A stretch of DNA of 64,000 nt from Bacteroidota bacterium (lineage in GTDB: Bacteria > Bacteroidota > Bacteroidia > Chitinophagales > Chitinophagaceae), in the NCBI GenBank assembly GCA_005884665.1, contig VBAT01000011.1, positions 35,297 through 99,296 on the forward strand. Reading direction: 5' to 3'. The translations under genes were made by a program, and so were the position numbers. A model generated the notes under the pieces. The model saw only the letters and a list, made by a program, of their open reading frames with translations. It was not told the DNA's origin and made no database searches. Shown piece after piece: positions 26,652 to 36,895 of the stretch; position 1 is the stretch's first letter; each line of letters begins with the position of its first letter.

Positions 26652-29600
26652 ATGTCTGCCGGTACAGCTCATCATCGAAAGATTATCCTCCCGATAATCC
26701 TCCTGCTATTGCAATGCCAGTTATTTGCCCAACTTTCAGCTGCATTCACCGCCACTCCACTTGCAGGATGTTCACCCATTGTCGTTCAGTTTACTGATCA
26801 GTCCACGGGCAATCCTACTCAATGGAGATGGGACCTCGGCAATGGCGTGATCTCTTTTTTACAAAATCCATCCACCAGTTATTTTAACTCCGGCACTTAT
26901 ACTATCAAGTTGGTCGTGACAAATGGTATCACTGCAGATTCGATTATAAAAAGCCAGTACATCACCGTTTTTGCCGCACCGGTTGTAAACTTTACCGCTT
27001 CAGATACATCGGCGTGTTTTCCTTTTCCCGTCCAGTTCACCGATTTAAGCACTTCACCAAACGGTACCATCAGCAACTGGCTTTGGGATTTTGGTGATGG
27101 TGCAGTTTCCACTCAACGCAATCCCCTGCATGTTTATACAACATCGGGCAACTTCACGGTGACATTGAAGGTCACAAATTCAAATGGCTGCTTTAAGTTG
27201 CTAAGCCACCCGCAATATATCGACGTCACTGATGGAGTAAGAACCGGGTTCACCAATACCAGCCCGGTACAATGCAGTGTCCCCGCGACGATCAGTTTTA
27301 CGAATACTTCGACCGGCGGGGGCTCTTTGAATTTTACCTGGATCTTTGGAGACGGAACCGGATCAAACCTTGCTAACCCCGTCCACGTCTATTCCGCCAC
27401 CGGCACTTACTCAGTCATGCTGGTAACAGAAAGCTCTCTGGGTTGCCGTGATACGCTGATAAAAAATAACCTTATCAGCATCGGCGCCATGACCTCTCAA
27501 TTTAACAGCCCCGATAGTGTTTGCATAGACCAGTCTTTCACCATTAGCAATACCACTACACCCGCCCCCATTTCATCGCACTGGGATTTTGGAGATGGAA
27601 CAATCTCCACGCAAATCAACCCGGCAAAAAAATATACTTCTGCAGGCGTCTTTACTATAAAACTGGTAAACACTTTCAGTGGTTGCATGGATTCAACTAC
27701 CAAAACAATTACAGTACGGTCAGGACCTGCTGCAGATTTTTCAGCAAATCAAACACGAAGCTGTGCGATTCCATTTACAGCAGGCTTTATTAATCAAACA
27801 ACCGGCAACAATACCTATCTATGGAATTTTGGGGACGGGTCCACAAGCACTCAAGCCAACCCGGTTCACACTTATACAACTGCCGGCACCTATCCGGTTA
27901 CACTGGTTGCTGTCAACGAAACGGGTTGTAGTGATACCATTACAAAAGTCGATTACATACAGATCAAAGAACCTGTGCTTACCCTCAATAATTTGCCACA
28001 ACAGGGTTGTATACCGTTAACCATTTCACCGGTTTCAACTCTTATCTCCACCGATCCTGTCGCTACGTACCTGTGGAACTTCGGGGACGGCACTACGAGC
28101 GCCGCGGTAAACCCTTCACATACTTATACAACTCCCGGAACCTACACCGTGTCATTGACGATCAGTACTACCGGTGGATGTACAGTCACCGCTGTTCTAA
28201 ACAACGCAGTAAAGGCCGGCAATAAACCACAAGCAGCTTTTTCCGCAGATCCTACCGATGTATGTGCACAGCATCCCATTCAATTTACAGATAACAGTAC
28301 CGGTAACGTGGATCAATGGCTATGGACGTTTGGCGACGGTATCACTTCCACCGTTCAAAACCCGCTGCACACATATGAAGAAGTCGGGCCGATATCCGTG
28401 ACACTGGTAGTATGGAGCAATGGTTGTGCCGACACACTAACAATTCCAAATATTGTCAATATCAGGCCGCCGGTAGCCAGCTTCAGACCTTATTCTAACT
28501 GCACTGATAAATATAAAATCGATTTCGTTGACCAATCACTTGGTGCGCAGACCTGGAGATGGGAGTTTGGCGACAGCACCTTCTCGACCCAGCAATCGCC
28601 ATCTCATACTTATGCCAGTCCCGGCACCTACGTACCCTATCTGACAGTGACCAATGGAAACTGCGTCTATACAACTTACCGTGTCGTATTGATCATCGAC
28701 GAAAAAGCCAGGTTCAGTGCAGATAACAATACGGCTTGTAAAAACACCACCATTCATTTTACCGGCGAAAATATCAATGCGGCAAACATCAATTCCTGGC
28801 GTTGGGATTTCGGTGACGGTAATACAAGCAACGACCCCTCGTCCAGTTCGCACACTTACACGATTGCAGGAAATTATACGGTCAGCATGACGATCATTGA
28901 TCTAATGGGCTGTTCTGACACACAAAGCATACCCCTGACTATACTTGGTCCCAGGGCAGCATTCGGATCTTCCATATCGGCCGCATGTTTCGGAGCCGAT
29001 CCGGTTTTATTTTATGATTCATCCACTGCCGATGGATCGCACCCACTGGTAAAATGGATATGGAATTTTGGGGACGGAATCATCGATTCCACTTCTGCCC
29101 CACCCTACATGCATAATTATACTGTGGCAGGCGATTTTGCCGTTTCGCTTACTGTGGTCGATAACAATGGTTGTCGTGATTCATTGAGAAAAAACTCAGC
29201 TGTGATCATTGGGCATCCCAATGCTGCTTTTAATTCACCAGATTCACTCTCCTGTACAGACCGGCCTGTCAGGTTTGTCAATACATCCACAGGTAACGAT
29301 CTGCAATACCTGTGGAATTTTGGAGATGGCTCAGGCTCTACAAGTGTAAATCCTATACATTATTATAATGGTATCGGCGTATATACGGTAAGCTTATCGG
29401 TAGTAGACCCATCTGGTTGCCGTGATTCTGTCATCCGCAATGCCTTTATCAATATCAGTTTTCCCACAGCAAGATTTTCCATTTCTGATTCTTTTAGTAC
29501 ATGTCCTCCCCTGAGAGTAGAGTTCACCAGCGCATCTCTCAATTACACAAACCTGCAATGGGATTTCGGCGATGGCAACAATTCATCGCTTTCCAGTCCT

Positions 29601-31448
29601 TCTCACGTTTATACATATCCCGGAATTTATACCGCGAAGCTGATAGTCACCGGGCCAGGCGGCTGCAGGGACAGTATGTATAAACTAATTGAAGTAAGGG
29701 GTCCGAGGGGTAGTTTTAATTATATACCACTGCAGGGATGTAAGCCATTGACCGTTGCTTTCACGGCTACAACAATCGATCGCATTTCCTTTACCTGGGA
29801 TTTTAGCGATGGTACTACTGTCGCAACCATGGACTCGATCTTATCTCACACCTATACATTTGCCGGATACTATGTGCCCAAAATGATACTGGAAGATATC
29901 ACGGGTTGCAGGGTTCCTATTGTAGGCACCGATACCATCAGGGTTGTCGGTGTCAACGCCGGAATCAAAATGGGCCAGTCCCGTTTCTGCAACTCGGGAA
30001 ATGTCAGCTTTTTTGATTCAACGATCAGCAACGATCTTATTACAGCCTGGCAATGGGATTTTGGTGATGGCGAAACGAGCAACAGCCCGCAACCGGTTCA
30101 TCACTATGCTTCTCCCGGTATTTATACAGTCAACCTGGCTGTAACAACCGAAGCAGGTTGCAGTGACGCCCGGTCTCTCACCGATACCGTAAAAGTTTTT
30201 GCCAGCCCTATTATTGCTATCAATGGTGATTCAGCTGCATGTGTTCCAGCTCAACTCGGTTTCGTTGCCCAGGTACTTGCGGGTAATCCTTCTTTACTCA
30301 ATTGGTCATGGACCTTCGGGAATGGAGGTGTTTCCCTGGGAAGTTTGCCGCCGATCCAGTCCTATCCCAGTCCCGGCGCTTTTAATATTACATCAATTGT
30401 TGTTGATGAACATGGTTGCAGGGATACTGCAACCAAGACGATCAACATTTATCCGCTCCCCAATACGGATGCGGGGGCTAATGCAATAGTCTGCGCCGGC
30501 AGTTCAACTCAACTACAAGCCAGCGGAGCCACCACCTATTTATGGAATGCATCCCCTGGCTTAAGCTGTACAGGTTGTTCCAATCCTATCGCTTTACCCG
30601 GCGACAAAACAACCTATGTAGTAACAGGAACCAGTGAACACGGATGTATAAAAAAGGATTCAGTGACAGTTGGTGTGCAAAAACATTTTGCATTGAACCT
30701 TAGCCCCGGGGATACGATCTGTACAGGTGAATCTGCCCGGCTAATTGCATCCGGCGCTGATCAATATAGCTGGTCGCCCTCAACAGGACTCGATAATGCC
30801 AGCATAGCTTCCCCATCGGCAAGCCCTTCAACCAGCACATTATATACATTAACCGCAAAAGACAGTTTGCATTGTTTTACGGAAACAGGAAGTGTATTCA
30901 TTAAAGTGTACCCCATTCCCACCGTCGAAGCGGGACAGGATGCAACGATTGTTGTTGGCAACCAGGTCCCCCTTCATGGCACTGGTTCGCCTGATATTGT
31001 TTCCTGGAAATGGCGGCCCGCTTACAACCTCAGTTGCAGCAATTGCGCCGACCCGGTAGCGGCGCCCCGGCAGACAACCAAATACCTGCTCGAAGTAAAA
31101 AATGAAGGCGGCTGCCTGGTCCGCGATTACCTGACCATATATGTAACATGCAACAAAGGCGAGCTTTTCATACCTAATACATTCTCTCCAAATGGTGATG
31201 GCATGAATGATCGCTTTTATCCCCGGGCAAGAGGAACATTCATGATCCGTTCGTTCAGAGTATATAACCGTTGGGGCGAATTGGTATTTGAAAAATTGTC
31301 TTTCAGTCCCAACGATGCATCGTCTGGCTGGGATGGCAAATTCGGGGGAAAAACTTTATCACCGGATGTGTATGTATATATCTGCGAAGTACAGTGCGAG
31401 AATGGAGAAATGCTGAGATATACCGGAGATGTCACCTTAATACAATAA
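26652..31448 (+). CDS. PKD-repeat cell-surface protein with T9SS type B (gliding motility-associated) C-terminal domain
   Basis: About 15 PKD-type units (WDFGDG/WNFGDG signatures); C-term FIPNTFSPNGDGMNDRFYPRA...VYNRWGELVFE...WDGKFGGKTLSPDVYVYICEV. Confidence 0.95.
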   Translation: MSAGTAHHRKIILPIILLLLQCQLFAQLSAAFTATPLAGCSPIVVQFTDQSTGNPTQWRWDLGNGVISFLQNPSTSYFNSGTYTIKLVVTNGITADSIIKSQYITVFAAPVVNFTASDTSACFPFPVQFTDLSTSPNGTISNWLWDFGDGAVSTQRNPLHVYTTSGNFTVTLKVTNSNGCFKLLSHPQYIDVTDGVRTGFTNTSPVQCSVPATISFTNTSTGGGSLNFTWIFGDGTGSNLANPVHVYSATGTYSVMLVTESSLGCRDTLIKNNLISIGAMTSQFNSPDSVCIDQSFTISNTTTPAPISSHWDFGDGTISTQINPAKKYTSAGVFTIKLVNTFSGCMDSTTKTITVRSGPAADFSANQTRSCAIPFTAGFINQTTGNNTYLWNFGDGSTSTQANPVHTYTTAGTYPVTLVAVNETGCSDTITKVDYIQIKEPVLTLNNLPQQGCIPLTISPVSTLISTDPVATYLWNFGDGTTSAAVNPSHTYTTPGTYTVSLTISTTGGCTVTAVLNNAVKAGNKPQAAFSADPTDVCAQHPIQFTDNSTGNVDQWLWTFGDGITSTVQNPLHTYEEVGPISVTLVVWSNGCADTLTIPNIVNIRPPVASFRPYSNCTDKYKIDFVDQSLGAQTWRWEFGDSTFSTQQSPSHTYASPGTYVPYLTVTNGNCVYTTYRVVLIIDEKARFSADNNTACKNTTIHFTGENINAANINSWRWDFGDGNTSNDPSSSSHTYTIAGNYTVSMTIIDLMGCSDTQSIPLTILGPRAAFGSSISAACFGADPVLFYDSSTADGSHPLVKWIWNFGDGIIDSTSAPPYMHNYTVAGDFAVSLTVVDNNGCRDSLRKNSAVIIGHPNAAFNSPDSLSCTDRPVRFVNTSTGNDLQYLWNFGDGSGSTSVNPIHYYNGIGVYTVSLSVVDPSGCRDSVIRNAFINISFPTARFSISDSFSTCPPLRVEFTSASLNYTNLQWDFGDGNNSSLSSPSHVYTYPGIYTAKLIVTGPGGCRDSMYKLIEVRGPRGSFNYIPLQGCKPLTVAFTATTIDRISFTWDFSDGTTVATMDSILSHTYTFAGYYVPKMILEDITGCRVPIVGTDTIRVVGVNAGIKMGQSRFCNSGNVSFFDSTISNDLITAWQWDFGDGETSNSPQPVHHYASPGIYTVNLAVTTEAGCSDARSLTDTVKVFASPIIAINGDSAACVPAQLGFVAQVLAGNPSLLNWSWTFGNGGVSLGSLPPIQSYPSPGAFNITSIVVDEHGCRDTATKTINIYPLPNTDAGANAIVCAGSSTQLQASGATTYLWNASPGLSCTGCSNPIALPGDKTTYVVTGTSEHGCIKKDSVTVGVQKHFALNLSPGDTICTGESARLIASGADQYSWSPSTGLDNASIASPSASPSTSTLYTLTAKDSLHCFTETGSVFIKVYPIPTVEAGQDATIVVGNQVPLHGTGSPDIVSWKWRPAYNLSCSNCADPVAAPRQTTKYLLEVKNEGGCLVRDYLTIYVTCNKGELFIPNTFSPNGDGMNDRFYPRARGTFMIRSFRVYNRWGELVFEKLSFSPNDASSGWDGKFGGKTLSPDVYVYICEVQCENGEMLRYTGDVTLIQ

Positions 31449-31470
31449 CAGAACAGTTAACCGATCGACT

Positions 31471-32484
31471 ATGAAAAAAAATTATAAAAACTGGTTTATC
31501 GCAATCCTTCTCCCTTGTTTCACGACAGGCAGAGCCCAGGATATACATTTTTCTCAATTCTATGAAATGCCATTATACCGAAATCCTGCACTGGCGGGGA
31601 TCGTGAACGGCGATATTCGAGTACAGGCTGTCTTTCGTTCGCAATGGAACAGTTTTGCCAGTGCTTATAAAACCGGTGCATTAAATGCAGAATATAAAAT
31701 GCATGCCGGCAAAGGGAATGACTATGTCACCATTGGTCTTGAAGCTTTTTTTGACCGGGCAGGCTCAACTGCTTTGACCACGACCATATTGATGCCCGTA
31801 TTCAATTATCATAAATCCCTCAGTACCGAAAGGAATATGTATCTCTCTGCTGCATTCATGGGTGGATTCGTGGATCGCAGGTTCGATCGTTCAAAAATGA
31901 TCACCAATAACCAATTTGATAATGGCAGCGATGGCGAAAATCTGCCGAGGAGCCGGTATACATACTGGGATGGAAGTGCCGGCCTCAGCTTCAGCTCCGG
32001 CCTGGGCGACAACCCGGTCAATAATATTGTCGCCGGAATTGCCTATCATCATTTCAATAACCCGAGGATATCTTTCTTTGAAAGCGCAAACGTACGCCTT
32101 GACCCCAAGTGGGTTTATTCGCTCGATCTCAAGACAGCTCTTGCGGAAAATTCATCATTGACCATTCATTCGGATTATTCGCAGCAGGGGAGTTACAGGG
32201 AACTTATCGCGGGAGCACTGTATGGTTTTAAAATAGGTGCCCAAACAGATAATCCCGACTATACGATCCATGGAGGTGTGTTCGTACGATGGAACGATGC
32301 TATCATACCAGTGGTCAAGTTAGATTATCGTCCGTTTTCTTTTGCGTTTAGCTATGATGCCAACATTTCAAAATTGAAAATGAGCAGCTATGGCCGCGGT
32401 GGCTTCGAACTTTCGCTCTCCTATATCGGTTTGCTTGACAGGGATAATTCAAGCCTGAAAGCAGTTCATTGTCCCCGGTTCTGA
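31471..32484 (+). CDS. PorP/SprF family type IX secretion membrane protein
   Basis: QDIHFSQFYEMPLYRNPALAGIVNGDIRVQAVFRSQWNSFASAYKT. Confidence 0.95.
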   Translation: MKKNYKNWFIAILLPCFTTGRAQDIHFSQFYEMPLYRNPALAGIVNGDIRVQAVFRSQWNSFASAYKTGALNAEYKMHAGKGNDYVTIGLEAFFDRAGSTALTTTILMPVFNYHKSLSTERNMYLSAAFMGGFVDRRFDRSKMITNNQFDNGSDGENLPRSRYTYWDGSAGLSFSSGLGDNPVNNIVAGIAYHHFNNPRISFFESANVRLDPKWVYSLDLKTALAENSSLTIHSDYSQQGSYRELIAGALYGFKIGAQTDNPDYTIHGGVFVRWNDAIIPVVKLDYRPFSFAFSYDANISKLKMSSYGRGGFELSLSYIGLLDRDNSSLKAVHCPRF

Positions 32485-32890
32485 AGTAAGAACGCAGATC
32501 ATTGCGATTGATATGATGTCTTAAAAAATCTTAATGATCCTAACAATCAGCGTTCTGTTTCTCTACAATCGAAGTAAAGACGCAGATCATTATGATTGAC
32601 ATGATATCGTAAAAAATCTTAATGATCATAACAATCAGCGTTCTGTTTCTCTATAATCAGAAGTAAAAACGCAGATCATTATGATTGACATGATATCTTA
32701 AAAAATCTTAACGATCATAACAATCAGCGTTCTGTTTCTCTATAATCACAAGTAAAAACGCAGATCATTATGATTGACATGATATCTTAAAAAATCTTAA
32801 TGACCCTAACAATCAGCGTTCTGTTTCTCTATAATCACAAGTAAAAACGCAGATCATTATGATGAGATGATGTCCTAAGAGATCTTATTG
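32484..32890. repeat. Tandem array of an 89 bp palindromic unit, about 4.5 copies
   Basis: ACGCAGATCATT starts recur at about 32492, 32580, 32669, 32758, 32847; each unit runs from AACGCAGATCATT to AACAATCAGCGTT. Confidence 0.95.
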
Positions 32891-32918
32891 GTCAGCACCA
32901 GCCGCGTTCCATTGAATT

Positions 32919-33563
32919 CTATTTCTTTTTAGCCAGGCCGAAGCGGAAAATGATCCCGCCGTTTATAGCAGATTGTAGATAATGGTTATAAGCTGTAATG
33001 TTAGAATTAAGCGGGTTGCCCGAAACCGCATAATTGAATTTTACAGAATAGAGCAAGTCCGCTTTTAACCGGATAGATACCAGTTTACGAAAAGCATATT
33101 CGAGTCCCAGGTTTCCGCCCCAGGTAAATTTAACACGGGAAGACCTGTCGCCTAATACAGGATCTTTTAAAGTAAGAAGCCCCATACCAATATCTGATCC
33201 AAGAAATGGCTTTAAGCCTTTTTTAGTTAGAAAGGCCACAAACTCAAGGAGCATCCATTGTATGGTCATGTCGAATTGATGCTGGGCTGTGATGCCCGTC
33301 GTATGAAAAGTCGTCGGGACTTTTGTATCCTGGTGGTAATACAGTAATTCGAGCGAATAGCTATTTTCCAGGAAAAGACCGACACCGATACCATGCCGCC
33401 GTTCCCCTTTTATGGTGCCCTGGTAATAATCTGCGGTGTAGTGATAATTATCAACATCCCTCGAAAATGTTTTTCCCTCGTACAATCCCACTCTTAGCTC
33501 CTGCCCCTGCAGTGAAAGGGCCGAACAGATCAGGCAAATGGGAAAAAGGAACGATCTTCTCAT
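32919..33563 (-). CDS. Outer-membrane beta-barrel protein, paralog C
   Basis: LRVGLYEGKTFSRDVDNYHYTADYYQGTIKGERRHGIGVGLFLENSYSLELLYYHQDTKVPTT aligns with 16155 and 16877 products. Confidence 0.7.
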   Translation of the reverse strand: MRRSFLFPICLICSALSLQGQELRVGLYEGKTFSRDVDNYHYTADYYQGTIKGERRHGIGVGLFLENSYSLELLYYHQDTKVPTTFHTTGITAQHQFDMTIQWMLLEFVAFLTKKGLKPFLGSDIGMGLLTLKDPVLGDRSSRVKFTWGGNLGLEYAFRKLVSIRLKADLLYSVKFNYAVSGNPLNSNITAYNHYLQSAINGGIIFRFGLAKKK

Positions 33564-33846
33564 CGAAAGAAAAAATGAAAGCTTTAAATCAGTGATACTA
33601 TCGTTTGGGAGGTCCGTGCCTGGATGGGAAGAATCTGTTTTGGAAGTCAGGTGTTAATGTCAACGTTGCATTAACACCCGACTCTTCCAGCCACTATTAT
33701 ATGAAAAAGACAAAGCCAAGATACACCGCAGAAGAAGAGAATAAAAATTTTAGAGGGTGAATAAAGCACAAGATTATAATCGTTGGCCAAAGCCCGGGTC
33801 AAATCATTTTTTTTATGTTATGAGGCGCCTTTCAGCTGTTTGGCAC

Positions 33847-34236
33847 CTACCCGATGACCATCTGTTTCACCAGTGCGGCAAGCCAGTCCTGCTGTAGGAC
33901 GGGGCTGTCCGATGTAGACAATCGAATAACGATAATAAACTGTGAGGAAGGTTCAGACAATGACTGATTTTCGTTGTCGGCTTCTGGGGAATATTTCTGG
34001 CGGTAAATAGTGAAGCCTTCGTCATTGTCTTTCTTCATCGAGGAGACCATTTGGGAGCTAATGCGATAATGTTTAATGGGATTAAGCATACCCAACTTTG
34101 GCGCCAGGTTGTGAAGGTCAACGCTCCAAAATCCTTCCAGGCCCGGTATTCTCTTGCTACCGAATTTTAGCGTATGATATTCTTTGTTTTCTTCCGGCAG
34201 CTCTGCATCTTCATCTCTTACATAAGCAGGATTCAT
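33847..34236 (-). CDS. Stand-alone, divergent DUF1214-like domain
   Basis: LEGFWSVDLHNLAPKLGMLNPIKHYRISSQMVSSMKKDNDEGFTIYRQKYSPEADNENQSLSEPSSQFIIVIRL mirrors the DUF1214 order of conserved residues. Confidence 0.5.
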   Translation of the reverse strand: MNPAYVRDEDAELPEENKEYHTLKFGSKRIPGLEGFWSVDLHNLAPKLGMLNPIKHYRISSQMVSSMKKDNDEGFTIYRQKYSPEADNENQSLSEPSSQFIIVIRLSTSDSPVLQQDWLAALVKQMVIG

Positions 34237-34585
34237 AGATCGTCTGGTTTATGCTCACGCGCATCGGCGTAAGCCGGTGGAAAAGATATTCTGGTCACAT
34301 GAATTAGGAAAAGTGTCGTAGCGTCGTTACGCTTTCACGGGTTGAGGCTGTCGTAGGCTTGAGATTCGAGGGTCTTTAAAATAAGACTTCTTTTAAAGTT
34401 ACATTGGAAAACTGCTTTGCAATTTCAAAACTTGCCAAATCCTGCTAAATACCTGCAAAGAAAAGCCGAATATGGCCTATCTGACGAAGGTCGCCGGAAT
34501 ATGGGCACGCTTTCCTAAATTTTAGCCGATAGTCATTAGGATAATTTGTTTATTAAACGCCTGGAAAATACTTTCATTAAATTAA

Positions 34586-35254
34586 ATGCCTACAGTGAAA
34601 GCCGATATCAACCGGGAAGAGCGAATAAGAAACAGAGTTGAAATACTCGGCACCATCGTACTTTCTGTCGCTTCACTGGCAATTACCTGGTGCAGTTATC
34701 AAAGTTCATTGTGGAATGGCATCCAAACGATCAGCCTGATCGAAGCAAACACCTATGATATGCAGGCTTTGGAAAAAACCACTCTCCTGGAACAGCAGCA
34801 GGAAATAGATGCCAACGCAGTTATGAATTTTGCCAACGCAGTTATCGACCGGAATCAGGAGCGGATCAAGTTTTATCTTGAACACGGCAGGCCTGAAATG
34901 TCAAAGATATTTTCAGAATGGCTCAACACTGATCCGTTGAATAATCCAAATGCGCCTGCTCATCCTATGGCGACGAAGGAATACTTGAAATTGACTGCAA
35001 AATCCAGGGATGAACAGTCGGAACTCAAAAGAAAAGCAATCGAATATAAGGACCGCGGGCTGAAGGCGAATTTGCATTCCGACAATTATGTATTATACAC
35101 GGTCATCTTTGGGATGGTATTGTTTATAAATGGTATTTCCTCGAAAATCACCAACATAAGGTTGATGCGTCTATTCTCGTTCGTCTCCGCCATTATTTGC
35201 CTGATCGGCCTGGTTACGTTGTTAACTCGTCAGCCTATCACGATGCCGGGTTAA
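34586..35254 (+). CDS. DUF4337-like membrane protein
   Basis: IVLSVASLAITWCSYQSSLWNGIQTISLIEANTY; two C-terminal TM segments. Confidence 0.7.
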   Translation: MPTVKADINREERIRNRVEILGTIVLSVASLAITWCSYQSSLWNGIQTISLIEANTYDMQALEKTTLLEQQQEIDANAVMNFANAVIDRNQERIKFYLEHGRPEMSKIFSEWLNTDPLNNPNAPAHPMATKEYLKLTAKSRDEQSELKRKAIEYKDRGLKANLHSDNYVLYTVIFGMVLFINGISSKITNIRLMRLFSFVSAIICLIGLVTLLTRQPITMPG

Positions 35255-35279
35255 TCGATCATAACCTCTTGGTAAAAAA

Positions 35280-35301
35280 ACCCGGCTGCGAACAGCCGGG
35301 T
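35280..35301 (-). terminator. Rho-independent terminator for the AraC-type gene
   Basis: Stem ACCCGGCTG/CAGCCGGGT with T-run on the minus strand. Confidence 0.85.
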
Positions 35302-35323
35302 ACCCAAAAAACACAAACCCTAA

Positions 35324-36394
35324 TTACACGTCTTCATCCCTAACTTTCTTCAAGTGGATACCGGGTCCCTCGGTAAGGTCTAACAACAACTCTTCCTGTT
35401 CCTGGTCGACTTTTAATTGCTTTAAGTAAGCAGATGGGTTCAGACCAGTAGCTTTTTTGAAAGCCGAAGTGAAAGTATTCCGGTTGCTAAATCCCGATTC
35501 ATCTGCGATCGCTTCCAGTTTCTTGTACTTCCACTCCATGGCAATGATCTTCACCTTACAATGGGAAACCCTGTATTCGTTGATAAAATCGTTGAAGTTC
35601 ATTTTATGATACCTGTTGATGAATGCCGACAAAATATGAAGCGGCACATTCGTTTCCTCAGCCAGGTGCTTTAATGAGTATCCATGTTGCAGGAAAGGCT
35701 TTTTTTCTGTAAGAAATGCGGTCACGATACTGTCAATATGTTTCATTTTTTCTTCGGTGAGGAAAAAAGAAGAAACCTCTCCGTGCTTCTTTACCTCATG
35801 TGCGTGACCGTTGCCGTTCATGCCGTTTCCGTTCATGCCGTTTCCGTTGACCATTCCATTGACTGCGCCATTGATAGTCACTTTTTCCTTTTCAATACCA
35901 AGATAATTTTTCCTGAGCATCACCAGCACAAGCCACAAATAAACGCCGGTCATACAATAAACATATAACCGGAACGCCAGCAGGGATATCTGCTCAGCGC
36001 TGAATGATGAAAAAATATTCCTGCCGTTATTCTGGAGAAAGTCAAGATTTCCGTTCACCAAAAAAGCGATGGCACATCCTATGCAAAACAATGCACAAGG
36101 AACCAGGTTGACGACATCGGTTCTTTCGATATTTCGTTTATTAAAATAATTGCGGAGATAGAGATAGGCTCCAGGTATGAACAGTGAACGGGCAATATAC
36201 CCACTCATGATAACATACATGGGAGTGGTACCCGCACCGGTTTCAACGATGATCCTGATACTTTCAGAATAAAGCAGCAGAACGAGCACCCATTTCAATA
36301 GTCTGTTTGACAATATATCCTTCATGGACATTACAAGTAACAAACAGGTCACAACGACGATCGTGTAGAATTGTTCTAGGATTTGCATAAGCAA
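35324..36394 (-). CDS. AraC-family regulator with N-terminal membrane region
   Basis: TM segments then HTH (LEAIADESGFSNRNTFTSAFKKATGLNPSAYLKQLK); NGNGMNGNGMNGNGH linker. Confidence 0.92.
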   Translation of the reverse strand: MLMQILEQFYTIVVVTCLLLVMSMKDILSNRLLKWVLVLLLYSESIRIIVETGAGTTPMYVIMSGYIARSLFIPGAYLYLRNYFNKRNIERTDVVNLVPCALFCIGCAIAFLVNGNLDFLQNNGRNIFSSFSAEQISLLAFRLYVYCMTGVYLWLVLVMLRKNYLGIEKEKVTINGAVNGMVNGNGMNGNGMNGNGHAHEVKKHGEVSSFFLTEEKMKHIDSIVTAFLTEKKPFLQHGYSLKHLAEETNVPLHILSAFINRYHKMNFNDFINEYRVSHCKVKIIAMEWKYKKLEAIADESGFSNRNTFTSAFKKATGLNPSAYLKQLKVDQEQEELLLDLTEGPGIHLKKVRDEDV

Positions 36395-36601
36395 TTGATT
36401 TAGGCATGGATCTTTTAATAATTGGAATAGTTCACATTGTTCATTTTATATACTTCGTAAAGCATCAACTTTTCAGGCCATACTAAGTAGTAATACTTAA
36501 TTTGGATCATCCTGTTTTACTTCATTATTAAGTCTGTTCATTTGTCGTATTATTATTTTTAATTGTCATGTAAATCAATTAACTTTAAAAGGTTTAGTAG
36601 C

Positions 36602-36895
36602 TCACAACAGATCATGATTATGTTTTTGCCCTAAGTGGTCCACAAACTGAAGCAGATCTTTTTCCAGGGTGGTTTTGAGATCTTTGTATTCGCGCAGAAA
36701 TCTCTCGTCTTTTTCGACTGACATTTCCCACTGCCCCAAAGACTTCACGCAAAGAAAATAATCATGGCACAGTGCCTGGAACTCTTCACTGTCATTAAAA
36801 AGAGAAGTGATCTTTTCTTTAATTGCAGGAAACTTTTCGACGGCACACAGTAGCTCTGCTCTCATTGCGATTTTGATTTTCCAATATTGTTTCAT
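36602..36895 (-). CDS. Hypothetical protein
   Basis: 97 aa ORF; helical, acidic; ATG start. Confidence 0.5.
   Translation of the reverse strand: MKQYWKIKIAMRAELLCAVEKFPAIKEKITSLFNDSEEFQALCHDYFLCVKSLGQWEMSVEKDERFLREYKDLKTTLEKDLLQFVDHLGQKHNHDLL

Noticed and set aside
32484-32890. CRISPR array
   Set aside because: Regular 89 bp period, but whole units including would-be spacers are near-identical and there are no cas genes; it is a simple tandem repeat
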